Shown: positions 44,166 through 53,220 of the stretch, piece after piece | Layout: every line of letters starts with the position of its first letter | How positions within the stretch are numbered: position 1 is the stretch's first letter | Origin: Janthinobacterium violaceinigrum | Lineage (GTDB): Bacteria > Pseudomonadota > Gammaproteobacteria > Burkholderiales > Burkholderiaceae_D | Reading direction: 5' to 3' | Assembly (NCBI RefSeq): GCF_009208555.1 | Contig: NZ_WFLI01000028.1 | Coordinates: 16,293 to 80,292, forward strand | DNA: 64,000 bases | The notes under the pieces: model-generated | Told to the model about the DNA's origin: nothing | Databases searched by the model: none | What the model saw: only the letters and a program-made list of their open reading frames with translations | Program-made: the position numbers and the translations under genes

Positions 44166-45088
44166 TGCCATCCGGCGTGCCCATGGTGGCCAGGCTTACG
44201 GCCAGCCAGTTCGCTAACTTGCACACGTTTCTCGTGGCGGCGCGTCATTCCAGTTTCGCGCTGGCCGCGCAGGAACTGGCGCTCACGCCCAGCGCCGTCA
44301 GCCACCGCATCGCGCGCCTGGAGGACAGCCTGGGCATGCGGCTGTTCGAGCGCCTGACGCGGCAAGTCAGACTGACACCCGATGGCGAACGCATCTTCGC
44401 CGCCCTGCAAACGGGCTGGGACGGCTTGCACGCGGCCATTGCGGGCGGCGACGCGCTGGCGGGCAGCATCACCGTGCATGCGCGTCCGTCCATCGCCCAG
44501 TGCTGGCTGGTGCCGCGCCTGGCCGGGTTGGCGGCGCAGTATCCGGACTTGTCGATTGACTTGCGTGTGGGCAATGACAGCGTGGACTTTCGCGCCGGCC
44601 AGGTGGACCTGGCGCTGCATTACGGCGACGGCAGCTTTCCCGGCCTGGCAGCGCGCAAGCTGATGGACGAATGGCTGGCGCCCGTCTGCAGTCCGGATTA
44701 TGCGCGCGAACATGGCTTGCTGGATGCGCCGCACAATTTGTCAGGCGCGACGGTCCTGCACGACACCCTGGCCTGGCCCGCCTGCGCGCCCGATGCCGAG
44801 TGGCGGCTGTGGCTGGAATCGCAGGCGCCGGAGGTGAACCTGCCCGCGCGCAGCCTGCGTTTCGACCGCGCCGACCTGTGCGCGCAGGCGGCCATCCACC
44901 ACGCGGGCGTGGCCATGGGCCGGCGCCGGCTGGTGCAGCCGTGGCTGGACAGCGGCCAGCTGGTCTTGCCGTTCGGCGGCTTCGACCTGGCCAGCCCGCA
45001 GGCGTATTACCTCGTGCACGGCGCGCGCGCCGCGCTGCCGGCCAGAGTGCAGGCGCTGCTGGACTGGCTGCTGGGGCAGGCAATTTGA
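44165..45088 (+). CDS. dsdC: LysR-family regulator, probable DsdC
   Basis: A 307-residue protein with an N-terminal LysR HTH (LTASQFANLHTFLVAARHSS, ALTPSAVSHRIARLEDSLG) and a C-terminal ligand-binding domain (ITVHARPSIAQCWLVPRLAG) of the GcvA/DsdC subgroup. It is translationally coupled to dsdA (1-nt overlap), so both are in one transcript; in E. coli dsdC is divergent instead. D-serine as effector is inferred from position. Confidence 0.85.
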   Translation: MPSGVPMVARLTASQFANLHTFLVAARHSSFALAAQELALTPSAVSHRIARLEDSLGMRLFERLTRQVRLTPDGERIFAALQTGWDGLHAAIAGGDALAGSITVHARPSIAQCWLVPRLAGLAAQYPDLSIDLRVGNDSVDFRAGQVDLALHYGDGSFPGLAARKLMDEWLAPVCSPDYAREHGLLDAPHNLSGATVLHDTLAWPACAPDAEWRLWLESQAPEVNLPARSLRFDRADLCAQAAIHHAGVAMGRRRLVQPWLDSGQLVLPFGGFDLASPQAYYLVHGARAALPARVQALLDWLLGQAI

Positions 45089-45131
45089 TACACTGCGCCC
45101 CTTGTTCAAGAACGCGCACGAAGGAAGCACC

Positions 45132-45947
45132 ATGCACGCATCATCTCCACTGACTCCCGCCGCGCCGTCTGAGCTGCGCGCGTATGCGCTGGCCTGCCTG
45201 CTGGAACGGGACCCGGCCACCAAGGTGGCGATGGTGGCGGCCATGGCCGGCGCGCCGCTGGAGCTCGACGCGCGGGCGCCGCTGGCGCCGGCCGGCCCTG
45301 TGCCGGGCCGTCCCGAGCGTCCGGAACTGGTGCCGCCGCGCCTCGTGGGACGGCGCTCGATGATCACGCCGGAAGGGCGCGCCATGCTGGTGCACGCGCT
45401 CGCGCATATCGAATTCAACGCCATGAATCTGGCCCTCGACGCCCTGTGGCGCTTCCCGGACCTGCCCTTTGAATACTACACGGACTGGCTGCGCGTGGCG
45501 CAAGAGGAAGCCACGCACTTTGCCATGCTGCAGGCGCACCTGCAGGTGCTCGGCCACACGTATGGCGACTTTCCCGGCCACGACAGCCTGTGGGAAATGG
45601 TCGACAAGACGCGCGGCGACGTGCTGGCGCGCATGGCGCTGGTGCCGCGCACGCTGGAAGCGCGGGGACTCGATGCGATTCCCCCGCTGCGCGCCAAGCT
45701 GGCGCAGGCGGGCGACATGGCCGCCGCCGCCATCCTCGACATCATCCTGCGCGATGAAGTGGGGCACGTGGAAATCGGTAACCGCTGGTATGGCTACCTG
45801 TGCGATCAGCGGGGGCTGGAATTGCGCGCCACGTATGCGGAGCTGGCGCTGCGCTACGAAGCGCCCACCCTGCGCGGCCCGTTCAACCTGGAAGCGCGGC
45901 GCCGGGCCGGGTTTTCGGAGCTGGAACTGTCCGACTTGCCCGCCTGA
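45132..45947 (+). CDS. DUF455 ferritin-like protein
   Basis: A 271-residue helical protein. Two ExxH motifs (QEEATHF and RDEVGHVEIG) plus a glutamate in HIEFNAMNLALDAL form a ferritin-like metal-binding pattern. The DUF455 family has no settled function. I chose the ATG at 45132 with AAGGAAG upstream. It is convergent with the large gene at 45966. Confidence 0.85.
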   Translation: MHASSPLTPAAPSELRAYALACLLERDPATKVAMVAAMAGAPLELDARAPLAPAGPVPGRPERPELVPPRLVGRRSMITPEGRAMLVHALAHIEFNAMNLALDALWRFPDLPFEYYTDWLRVAQEEATHFAMLQAHLQVLGHTYGDFPGHDSLWEMVDKTRGDVLARMALVPRTLEARGLDAIPPLRAKLAQAGDMAAAAILDIILRDEVGHVEIGNRWYGYLCDQRGLELRATYAELALRYEAPTLRGPFNLEARRRAGFSELELSDLPA

Positions 45948-45965
45948 CGCCATCGCGGCATCCCT

Positions 45966-48900
45966 TCACGGATGGGCCGTCAGGCTGATGTGCCAGTGGC
46001 TCAAATGTCCTTTCTCGATATGCACCTTGATGGGCTTGAGCCAGGCGCCCGCGCCGGGGATCTTGTCGGCGGCATTGGCGGAAAAGCGCCCGTCGACGAG
46101 GGCCAGCTTGACGAAGCTGGGACCGATGTAGACGACGCGCGTCCTGGCCGGCAACGCTTCCTGGGCCAGCATGGCGCGGTTGGCCGCGATCCATGCCACC
46201 AAGGCCGCCAGCTTCGGCTTTTGCGCCGGGTTGGCCACCACTTCCGCCTTCGCGTCGGCGATCAGCTTCTTGATGGCGGCGCCATTGCCCTGGCCGCCCA
46301 GCGCATCCGTGTAGCCGCCCGTGCCGTCCGCGTAGCGCAAGTCGATCTGCTGGCCGTCGCTGTGGCCGCTGTGGCCGAGGATGGAGCGGCCCGCCGCCGT
46401 CTGCGTCACGTGCTGGCCGCTGATGTCGTCGAAGCGGTAGGCATTGCCCGCCAGCCAGGCGATGGCCAGGCGCGTGGCCCACGAATCGCCGCCCGCATCG
46501 CGCGTGCCGTAGCGTCGCGCCGCCAGCGCCGCTTCATTGTTGGCCAGGTACAGGGGAATGTAGGCCGTGTCGCCCTTCAATTCCACTTGCCCCCCTTCGG
46601 CCGGGTCGGAGCTGGCATCGGTATTGTCGATGCGGCCCTTCAGGCGTACCGTGATGACGGCCTTCTTGTCGAGCTTGTCACCGGCGAAGACGGGCAGCAC
46701 CAGGCCGGGAAACTTCACCTTGCCGGGACTCTTGGTATTGACCTGAGACAGTAAATTCACCGTGCTGAAGGCGGGATTGCCACCGCCGGCCGAAATGCCG
46801 ATGTTGACTTCCGTGATCGTCGCCGCCGCCGGCGTGTAGTGCAGTTCCAGCGGCAAGGTATGCGTGGCCGTGGTCGCGCCTTGCGACACGGAGACATACG
46901 GTCCCGGCAAATTGCCCGTCAGCTTGATGGGCTGCAGCACGGGGTGGCCGGCCTTGTTTGGCGAGAGGAATTTCGCCTGCGTCACCTTCAAACCCTTGCA
47001 CACGAGGCTCAGTTCCACCGTCGTCACGGTGGGCAGGAAGCTGTCGCCGATATTCGTCGCGCTGACATTGCCGCCCAGGGTCAATGCCCCATCCTTTGTT
47101 TGCTTGCTGACGTCGACGCAATCCGTCTTGACGATCGTGCCCTGCGTGAAGTGGCTCTGGTTGACGGCGCCCGCGGCAGCCAGGTTGACCCCGGGCAAAC
47201 CGGTGACGGAGTAGGACCAGGTATCGTTGTACTGGCTTTGCGCCGTCGTGTAGACGGGGTACTCGGCCGTCCTGACGGTGATTTTCACGCCCACGTTTTT
47301 CGTGCCTTTCGGCACCGTGTAACTGACGGGTACGCTGACGGTCTGGTTTTGCGCGGCCGCCGTGGCCGTGAACTCCTTGCTGCCTTCGTCATCCTGCGGC
47401 GTCACGTCCGGCATGGCACGGGGCACGGCCGTTTCGGCGCGCGCGGGCGGACCGGCGCCATCCTGCGTGACCGTGGCGGCCACGTAGCCTTGCGGCACGG
47501 CGCGCTGGGCCAGGCCGGGGCCGTACGGGTAGACGATGGCCACGTTGATGGTGGTGCTGTTGTCGAAGACGGCGGTGCTGACGCTGACCACGCCCGGGTG
47601 GACGAGGTCATTCAAGGTCAGCTGGTAGGTATCGGGCAGCACGCCATCGAAATGGAAGGCGCCCGTGGCGTCGACCACGGCCACCTGGCGCTGGTGGCTG
47701 TTATAGCCGGTCAACAGCATTTTCTTGCCAGCCAGTCCCGTGGCGTTGCCGCCCGCCGGCGTGCGCAGCTGGCCTTGCAGCGCGGCACCGGACTTGATGG
47801 CGATCAAGGCATAGCTGGCCGTAAATTCGCCGTCCTGCGAAACGAAATTGAGGTTTATCTCGTAGACGCCGTTGGGCAGGAGCACCAGCATCTGCTGCAT
47901 GGCGGCAGCGCTGATGCGGAAACTGTTGCTGGCCGCATCGTAGACCCAAAATTGCTTGAGGCTGACGGAGGCGCCGCCCGGCATCGACAGCAGGCCGTCG
48001 CTGTCGTCCTGCAGGGTCGTGGGGGCGGCGCCCACCAGGCGAAATTCCAGGGCGGCCGGCTGCAGGCGGTTGTTTGGCCCCAGCCCCGTGATGGCCAGCA
48101 CGGGCGCCGTGGCGGGCACGTTGCCGTCGTCGTCCGGCTCCACGTAGGTTTCCACGGCCGTGGGCAGTTCCGTCTGGATCAGCAAGTTCAGAGTGGTGAC
48201 GCTGTTGCCCTTGCTGAGGAAAAACTGCGCGTGCTGGTCCGCGCCCGTGTCGCCGGGCGTGGAAAAGCGCAGGCTGCCGTCCTGCAGCAGCACGTCCGTG
48301 ACGGCGCCGCTGGCCTTGACGCTGTCGGCGCCGTCCGTCAAACCCAGCTCGGCCAGCGACAGCACGACCACCTGCGCGGGCCGCACGGGATCGAGGTCGA
48401 TGCTGCCGTTGGCGCTGAAGGTCCACGCCAGGGCATCGCTCTGGAAGGCAATGTCGCGTTCGATGCGCAAGGTGATGGTGTCGTCGGGCGTGACGGTGGC
48501 GCCCGCGTCGATGCTGCCGGCCAGCACGTCGCCATCGATGATGGTGCTGCCTTCGGGCACGCTGGCCAGCACGGCCCGTACATTGCTGGCCGCCTCGCTG
48601 CTGTTGTTGCGGATGTGCACGCGGTAAGTGTAGTCCCAGGCCGTGCGGCTCACGCGCTGTTCGGCCACTTTTTCCAGCAAGGTCACTTCGAAGTCCCCGG
48701 CCGCCTGGACGCTGGCGGCCGCGGCGGCCAGCATGACTTTGGGCGTGGGCGGCTGCGTGGGGTCGTTGGGGCCGCCGCACGCGCACAGGCCCGGCGCCAG
48801 CGCCGCGGCCAGCACAGCGACAGCCAGCTGGCGCCGCCGCAGGCAGGCCAGGGCCAGCATGCCGGCCAGCAGCAGCCATGAAGTGGAGGGCAGGGCGATG

Positions 48901-49340
48901 GCGGCCGGCTGCGTGAGGCCCGTCTCGAGCTCGATGAAGGAGACGGGGTCGACGATGGAAAACGGCTGGGCGCCGGGACTGCCCGCGCCCAGGTAATCGA
49001 AGGTGACGGAAAAGCCCGAGGCCGTGGCACCGGGAATGATGCCGCCGGCCAGCGCCAGCGCGTCGAGGTAGCCGCTGGCGGGAATGGCCACGTCGGGCTG
49101 CACCAGCAGCACGTCCCAACCGGGCGCCGTGGAAACGTTGTGCAGGTTGGCGTACTGGCCCACGCTGAAGAACAAGGTGAATTCCGCGATGGGGATGGCC
49201 AGGGTGGTATTGCTGACGGTGTAGTCGTAGCGCCACTGCGTGCCGCCCAGCGCGGTTGCCGTGTAGCCGATGGTGGCGGCATGCGCGGCGGACATTGCGC
49301 ACAGCAGCAGCGCCAGCAGCACCTGTTTGATGAAGCCCAT
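45966..49340 (-). CDS. Large surface protein: PEP-CTERM-like front, internal lipobox-like segment, C-terminal MepA-like peptidase
   Basis: A 1124-residue protein. Parts in order: signal peptide (1-21); a domain to about 147 like small PEP-CTERM proteins; a sorting-like segment (150-170: LPSTSW, hydrophobic helix, RRR); a second hydrophobic run ending LCACGG (185-190), resembling a lipobox; long Ig/CNA-like beta repeats; and a C-terminal domain (about 960-1124) with the LAS metallopeptidase pattern H990-x2-H993-x2-G-x3-D1000 and H1115-x-H1117, as in MepA (M74) murein endopeptidases. PEP-CTERM signals normally end a protein; here about 950 residues follow. It starts at ATG 49340 after GGGGAA. 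Peptidoglycan or peptide cleavage is inferred. Confidence 0.8.
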   Translation of the reverse strand: MGFIKQVLLALLLCAMSAAHAATIGYTATALGGTQWRYDYTVSNTTLAIPIAEFTLFFSVGQYANLHNVSTAPGWDVLLVQPDVAIPASGYLDALALAGGIIPGATASGFSVTFDYLGAGSPGAQPFSIVDPVSFIELETGLTQPAAIALPSTSWLLLAGMLALACLRRRQLAVAVLAAALAPGLCACGGPNDPTQPPTPKVMLAAAAASVQAAGDFEVTLLEKVAEQRVSRTAWDYTYRVHIRNNSSEAASNVRAVLASVPEGSTIIDGDVLAGSIDAGATVTPDDTITLRIERDIAFQSDALAWTFSANGSIDLDPVRPAQVVVLSLAELGLTDGADSVKASGAVTDVLLQDGSLRFSTPGDTGADQHAQFFLSKGNSVTTLNLLIQTELPTAVETYVEPDDDGNVPATAPVLAITGLGPNNRLQPAALEFRLVGAAPTTLQDDSDGLLSMPGGASVSLKQFWVYDAASNSFRISAAAMQQMLVLLPNGVYEINLNFVSQDGEFTASYALIAIKSGAALQGQLRTPAGGNATGLAGKKMLLTGYNSHQRQVAVVDATGAFHFDGVLPDTYQLTLNDLVHPGVVSVSTAVFDNSTTINVAIVYPYGPGLAQRAVPQGYVAATVTQDGAGPPARAETAVPRAMPDVTPQDDEGSKEFTATAAAQNQTVSVPVSYTVPKGTKNVGVKITVRTAEYPVYTTAQSQYNDTWSYSVTGLPGVNLAAAGAVNQSHFTQGTIVKTDCVDVSKQTKDGALTLGGNVSATNIGDSFLPTVTTVELSLVCKGLKVTQAKFLSPNKAGHPVLQPIKLTGNLPGPYVSVSQGATTATHTLPLELHYTPAAATITEVNIGISAGGGNPAFSTVNLLSQVNTKSPGKVKFPGLVLPVFAGDKLDKKAVITVRLKGRIDNTDASSDPAEGGQVELKGDTAYIPLYLANNEAALAARRYGTRDAGGDSWATRLAIAWLAGNAYRFDDISGQHVTQTAAGRSILGHSGHSDGQQIDLRYADGTGGYTDALGGQGNGAAIKKLIADAKAEVVANPAQKPKLAALVAWIAANRAMLAQEALPARTRVVYIGPSFVKLALVDGRFSANAADKIPGAGAWLKPIKVHIEKGHLSHWHISLTAHP

Positions 49341-49562
49341 GATGGTTCCCCCCGTTGACTGGCGCCAAGCGTGCCCAGACAAGAGGTCAAGCAGGAAGCA
49401 TTCCTGAATAAATAATCTTTATAAAACAGGGGCTTGAATGCTGGCAGACGCGTACTGAACATAATCCTGTCAATTCTGCCGACACGTCATTCCGCGATTT
49501 TCGGCCGGGCAGGTGTGTCCGTTGTTAAAATGATGGAATTGAGAAAAATTTAACTTGTATAT

Positions 49563-49985
49563 ATGAATAAGTGTATTTTTTCCTGCTTCTTGTTGACCAT
49601 CATCCTAGGCTGTTCCTCGGATGACATGCTGCATACCCGGCTCGAAGCCTATGGCAAGGATCTCAGTGTGTCGGATGCTTCCCGGGATGGCTTGGTGTAT
49701 CGCGGCTTCAGCAAGGCGGTAAAGGCGCCCGTGCGGGCCTATGTCGTTGATTTCACTACTAAAAATCCTGACTTTCTTGAACTTCCAGATGAAATCAAGA
49801 ATAAGGCCCGCTACAAGATAAATGCCGGGCGCAGGCAGCGCTGGGACGAAATGTTTTGCACCCCCCGGTTGCAGCAGATTTTGGTGTGGGAAAACGTGGA
49901 TGTGATAACAGGACGCACGGTTGATGACGCAGGGAAGATACACCTGACTGCCATGTGCACTGACCGCAGGAGGTGGAAGCGCTGA
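49563..49985 (+). CDS. Putative small lipoprotein
   Basis: A 140-residue protein with an N-terminal hydrophobic stretch and the lipobox TIILGCSS (lipid cysteine near residue 17). The mature part has two further cysteines (EMFCTPR, TAMCTDR) and no recognised domain. The upstream 222 bp, divergent from the large surface protein, are AT-rich and hold no visible gene. Confidence 0.65.
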   Translation: MNKCIFSCFLLTIILGCSSDDMLHTRLEAYGKDLSVSDASRDGLVYRGFSKAVKAPVRAYVVDFTTKNPDFLELPDEIKNKARYKINAGRRQRWDEMFCTPRLQQILVWENVDVITGRTVDDAGKIHLTAMCTDRRRWKR

Positions 49986-50140
49986 GGGGGCATATCGGCA
50001 GCCACCGTGCTTCCCGCCATGGCTGAGCCTGTCAGCGCTGTCCTACCCATCTTGTCGAAACTGTCTGATTGTATGCCTTGCGGAAACACGCGATGATGAT
50101 GTTCATGCTGCAACAGCCAACCAGTCCGACGGAGTATGCG

Positions 50141-50380
50141 ATGCAAAAGCCAGACCAGTCCATTCACTTGAACAAGCCATTCCTGCTGATCTGCCTGTTT
50201 ACGCTCTCGACCCTGGCCGCCACCTTCGTCAATATGGGCGACACGCAGCCGGCCGATAGCGCACCGGCGCCCGTGGCGCCCGTGGCGCGCGATGCAGGCC
50301 ATCAGAGCATGCCGCTGTGTAACAGCGATGCCTTCAAGCTGTCGGCCCGTTGCCAGCCCCAGCCGGGGCGCCAGGCTTGA
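50141..50380 (+). CDS. Putative small membrane-anchored protein
   Basis: A 79-residue protein with one membrane segment (about 13-31, PFLLICLFTLSTLAATFV) and a Pro/Ala-rich exposed part ending in a short cysteine-containing tail. GGAG lies 8 nt before the ATG at 50141. Its 3' end overlaps the topoisomerase gene on the other strand by 47 nt. No family recognised. Confidence 0.5.
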   Translation: MQKPDQSIHLNKPFLLICLFTLSTLAATFVNMGDTQPADSAPAPVAPVARDAGHQSMPLCNSDAFKLSARCQPQPGRQA

Positions 50381-51437
50381 TGGGTGCGGCGCCTTGCAGG
50401 CGCTGCTGCAGCAAGGCCAGCACGGCCGCTTCCTCCGGTGCCAGCGCCGGCAAGTCTTCCTGCAACTGCTGCCGCGCCCGCGCGCGCATGCCTTCCAATA
50501 AACTGCCATCCAGATACGATTCCAGCACGGCCGGGTGCACATAGCATTTGCGGCAGATGGTCGGCGTGTTGCCCAGCTTTTTTGCTACCGACTCGATCGC
50601 CTGCACGATGTTTTTCTTCGCTTGCGCCTCGGAATCGACCTGCTCGAACGCCTGCAGGGCCAGCGCCGCCAGCAGGGTGCCGGACCAGGTGCGGAAATCC
50701 TTGGCCGTGTACTCTTCGCCCGTCACGGTGCGCAGGTAATCGTTGACGTCGCCCGAATCGATGCCATGGCGCCCGCCATCTTCATCCACGTATTGAAACA
50801 GTTCCTGTCCCGGCAGCTCGCGCATGCGCTGCAGCACCCTGGCCAGGCGCCGGTCGCTGAGGCGGATATCGTGGCGCACGCCGCTCTTGCCCTTGAAGTG
50901 GAAGGCCACGGCGCTGCCATCGACGTGCACATGGCGCGTGCGCAAGGTGGTCAGGCCGAACGATTTATTGGTGCGCGCGTATTCTTCGTTACCGATGCGC
51001 ATCATCGTCAATTCCAGCAGGTGCACGATGGTGGCCAGTACTTTTTCACGGGGCAAGCCGGGCAGCTGCATGCCGCGTGCGACGGCGGCGCGGATGGCGG
51101 GCAGGGCGTTGCCAAAGCTGAGCATGCGCTCGTACTTGACTTCGTCGCGCACCTGGCGCCAGCGCGCATGGTAGCGGTATTGCTTGCGGCCCCGCGCATC
51201 GCGCCCCGTCGCCTGCAGGTGGCCATTCGCGCGCGGGCAGATCCAGACGTCCGTCCAGGCAGGGGGAATGGCCAGCGCCTTGATGCGCGCCAGGGTGGCG
51301 TCATCGCGCAGGATCAGGCCATCCCCGTCGCGGTAGCGGAACTTGCCGGGCTTGCCCAGGCGGGCGATACCGTTCTGGTGGTCGCCCGTGTAGCGCAAGC
51401 CGGCGGCGCGGGCCGTGGTGGTGGCAGAAATTTCCAT
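50334..51437 (-). CDS. DNA topoisomerase IB (poxvirus-type)
   Basis: A 367-residue enzyme with the bacterial topoisomerase IB N-terminal domain (IPPAWTDVWICPRANGHLQA), the catalytic arginine region (KGKSGVRHDIRLSDRRL) and the catalytic tyrosine Tyr299 (CRKCYVHPAVLESY). It relaxes supercoils by single-strand cleavage through a 3'-phosphotyrosine link. Such genes are common accessory genes in soil proteobacteria. It is divergent from the YkvA-family gene. Confidence 0.93.
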   Translation of the reverse strand: MEISATTTARAAGLRYTGDHQNGIARLGKPGKFRYRDGDGLILRDDATLARIKALAIPPAWTDVWICPRANGHLQATGRDARGRKQYRYHARWRQVRDEVKYERMLSFGNALPAIRAAVARGMQLPGLPREKVLATIVHLLELTMMRIGNEEYARTNKSFGLTTLRTRHVHVDGSAVAFHFKGKSGVRHDIRLSDRRLARVLQRMRELPGQELFQYVDEDGGRHGIDSGDVNDYLRTVTGEEYTAKDFRTWSGTLLAALALQAFEQVDSEAQAKKNIVQAIESVAKKLGNTPTICRKCYVHPAVLESYLDGSLLEGMRARARQQLQEDLPALAPEEAAVLALLQQRLQGAAPIKPGAPAGAGNGPTA

Positions 51438-51529
51438 GACGATAGCTTACCCTGCCCGCCGCGCGCCCGGCGCGCCGTTATGCTAAGGTGCGCATTCGTA
51501 ACGCCGTGCGCGGCAGACAGGAGCAGCAG

Positions 51530-51913
51530 ATGTTTGGCAGAAAAAAGAATCTGGAAGAAGACCACGCCCCCCAGGCCGACAAGCAGTATGAAAAGAAATA
51601 CACGGATGACAGTTTCTGGGACAAGGTCGTCAAGTTCGCCAAGACGGCGGGGCGCGAAGTCATCGAGAAAGCCCTGTGGCTGTACTACGCGGCGCAGCAG
51701 CCGAATACCCCGCTGTGGGCCAAGACGGCGATTTATGGCGCGCTCGGCTACTTCATTTCGCCCATCGATGCGATTCCCGACATCACGCCCGTGGTCGGCT
51801 ATGCGGACGACCTGGCCGTGCTGGCGGCGGCCGTCGCCACGGTCGCCACCTACATTACGGCCGACGTCAAGGAACGGGCCGCCGACAAGCTGCGCGGCTG
51901 GTTCGGCGCCTAG
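51530..51913 (+). CDS. YkvA family (DUF1232) membrane protein
   Basis: A 127-residue protein starting MFGRKKN, with GGAG about 8 nt upstream. The DUF1232 core is clear: WAKTAIYGALGYFISPIDAI followed by PDITPVVGYADDLAVLAAAV. The function of the family is not settled. It ends 9 nt before the convergent serine hydrolase gene. Confidence 0.85.
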   Translation: MFGRKKNLEEDHAPQADKQYEKKYTDDSFWDKVVKFAKTAGREVIEKALWLYYAAQQPNTPLWAKTAIYGALGYFISPIDAIPDITPVVGYADDLAVLAAAVATVATYITADVKERAADKLRGWFGA

Positions 51914-51921
51914 GCCTTCGC

Positions 51922-53112
51922 TTAGGCCTTTTTGGCAGCGGGCGCGCCGCTGCCGCCATGCGCGAGCAGGCGCTGCACGACTTCTTTCTGGAATGAACGA
52001 AACTCCTTGTCGGCGCTGACGTTGGCGAAGGCCAGCACGGCTGTCCTGCTGGCGCGGTCGACGCAGACGACGGAGGCGGCGCCCGGGTCGCCGCCGCTGT
52101 GCGTGGCCAGGGTCCTGCCGTCCACGTCGCGCAGCTGCCAGACCAGGGCCTGGCGCACGGACGAATCGGCAGGCACGACGGGGGCCGCTTGCGGGGCAAA
52201 AAAGGATTGCAGGGTGGCATCTTGCAAATAGCGGTGGCCATCGACCCGGCCGCCATTGCTGAAGATGGCCAGGAACCGGGCAAAGTCATGCGCCGAACTG
52301 CGCAGCAGTCCCGCCGGCCAGTCCGGATAGCCGACGGGCGGCAGCACTTGCAGGCCCGGTTCCTTGTGCGCATACGGCTGGGCGACGACGGCGCGCCGCG
52401 GCAAGCCGGCCAGGTTCCAGGCCGTGCTGTCCATGCCCAGCGGCTCGAACAGGTGCTCGTGCGCAAAGGCGTCGAGGCCGTCGGGGTTCACGCGGCCTAC
52501 CAGATAGCCAAGCAGGGCGATGCCCACATTGCTGTAGCGCCATTCCGTGCCGGGCCGGGCGGCAAACGACACATCCGCGTCATACCAGGCGCCGCCGCGC
52601 GACAGGTAGCCCTTGACGAAGTCGCGCAGGGGCAGGCGCGGGTCGCCCTGCACGGCAAACGCCGTCGTCTTTTCGTACACGGCATCGGAAATGCCCGAGG
52701 TATGGTTGAGCAGATGGCGAAAGGTGATGGGCACGTCGGGAAACTTCGGGTGCATGAGCGGGAAGTCCAGATAGGCCGCCACCTTGTCGTCCAGCTGGAA
52801 GGCGCCCTGCTCCAGCAGCATCATGATGGCCGTGGCCGTGACGAGCTTGCTGACTGAGGCGATATGAAACACCGTGCTGGCGTCGGCCTTCTTGCCGGCC
52901 TGGATATCTGCCCAGCCATAGCCGCGCGCGAAAATGGTTTGCTCGCCGCGCACCACGGCCACGCCCATGCCCGGCGTTTCCGTGCGGGCCAGGCCATCGC
53001 GCATGAAGCCGTCAAATTCCGTTTCCCACGCCAGCCTGGCCGGATCGGTGGCGCAGCCCGTTTGCAGCAGGGCCAGTGAGACACCCAGTCCCAGCACGCT
53101 TCTTCGTTTCAT
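51922..53112 (-). CDS. Beta-lactamase-like serine hydrolase, lipoprotein
   Basis: A 396-residue protein of the class C beta-lactamase/esterase (PF00144-type) family. The lipobox is LLQTGCAT with Cys20. The catalytic SxxK is Ser86-Lys89 (ASVSKL), and the second motif is YSN (WRYSNVGIALLGYL). Members include D-aminopeptidases, esterases and penicillin-binding-like hydrolases; the substrate cannot be named from sequence. It is downstream of the antiporter gene on the same strand, 108 nt apart. Confidence 0.88.
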   Translation of the reverse strand: MKRRSVLGLGVSLALLQTGCATDPARLAWETEFDGFMRDGLARTETPGMGVAVVRGEQTIFARGYGWADIQAGKKADASTVFHIASVSKLVTATAIMMLLEQGAFQLDDKVAAYLDFPLMHPKFPDVPITFRHLLNHTSGISDAVYEKTTAFAVQGDPRLPLRDFVKGYLSRGGAWYDADVSFAARPGTEWRYSNVGIALLGYLVGRVNPDGLDAFAHEHLFEPLGMDSTAWNLAGLPRRAVVAQPYAHKEPGLQVLPPVGYPDWPAGLLRSSAHDFARFLAIFSNGGRVDGHRYLQDATLQSFFAPQAAPVVPADSSVRQALVWQLRDVDGRTLATHSGGDPGAASVVCVDRASRTAVLAFANVSADKEFRSFQKEVVQRLLAHGGSGAPAAKKA

Positions 53113-53220
53113 TGATTCTCTCTTGGCTGTTTTTAATTATCTTAACAACATTTCTGCCCAGCATAGGGGCGATTGACAAAAGATTGCTGTGTAGCAATGA
53201 CAAACGGGGCCGGCGCGTGC

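Noticed and set aside
46839..48881. A 680-codon open frame antisense to the large surface protein
   Set aside because: Composition typical of an antisense shadow; the opposite strand has a signal peptide and coherent domains.
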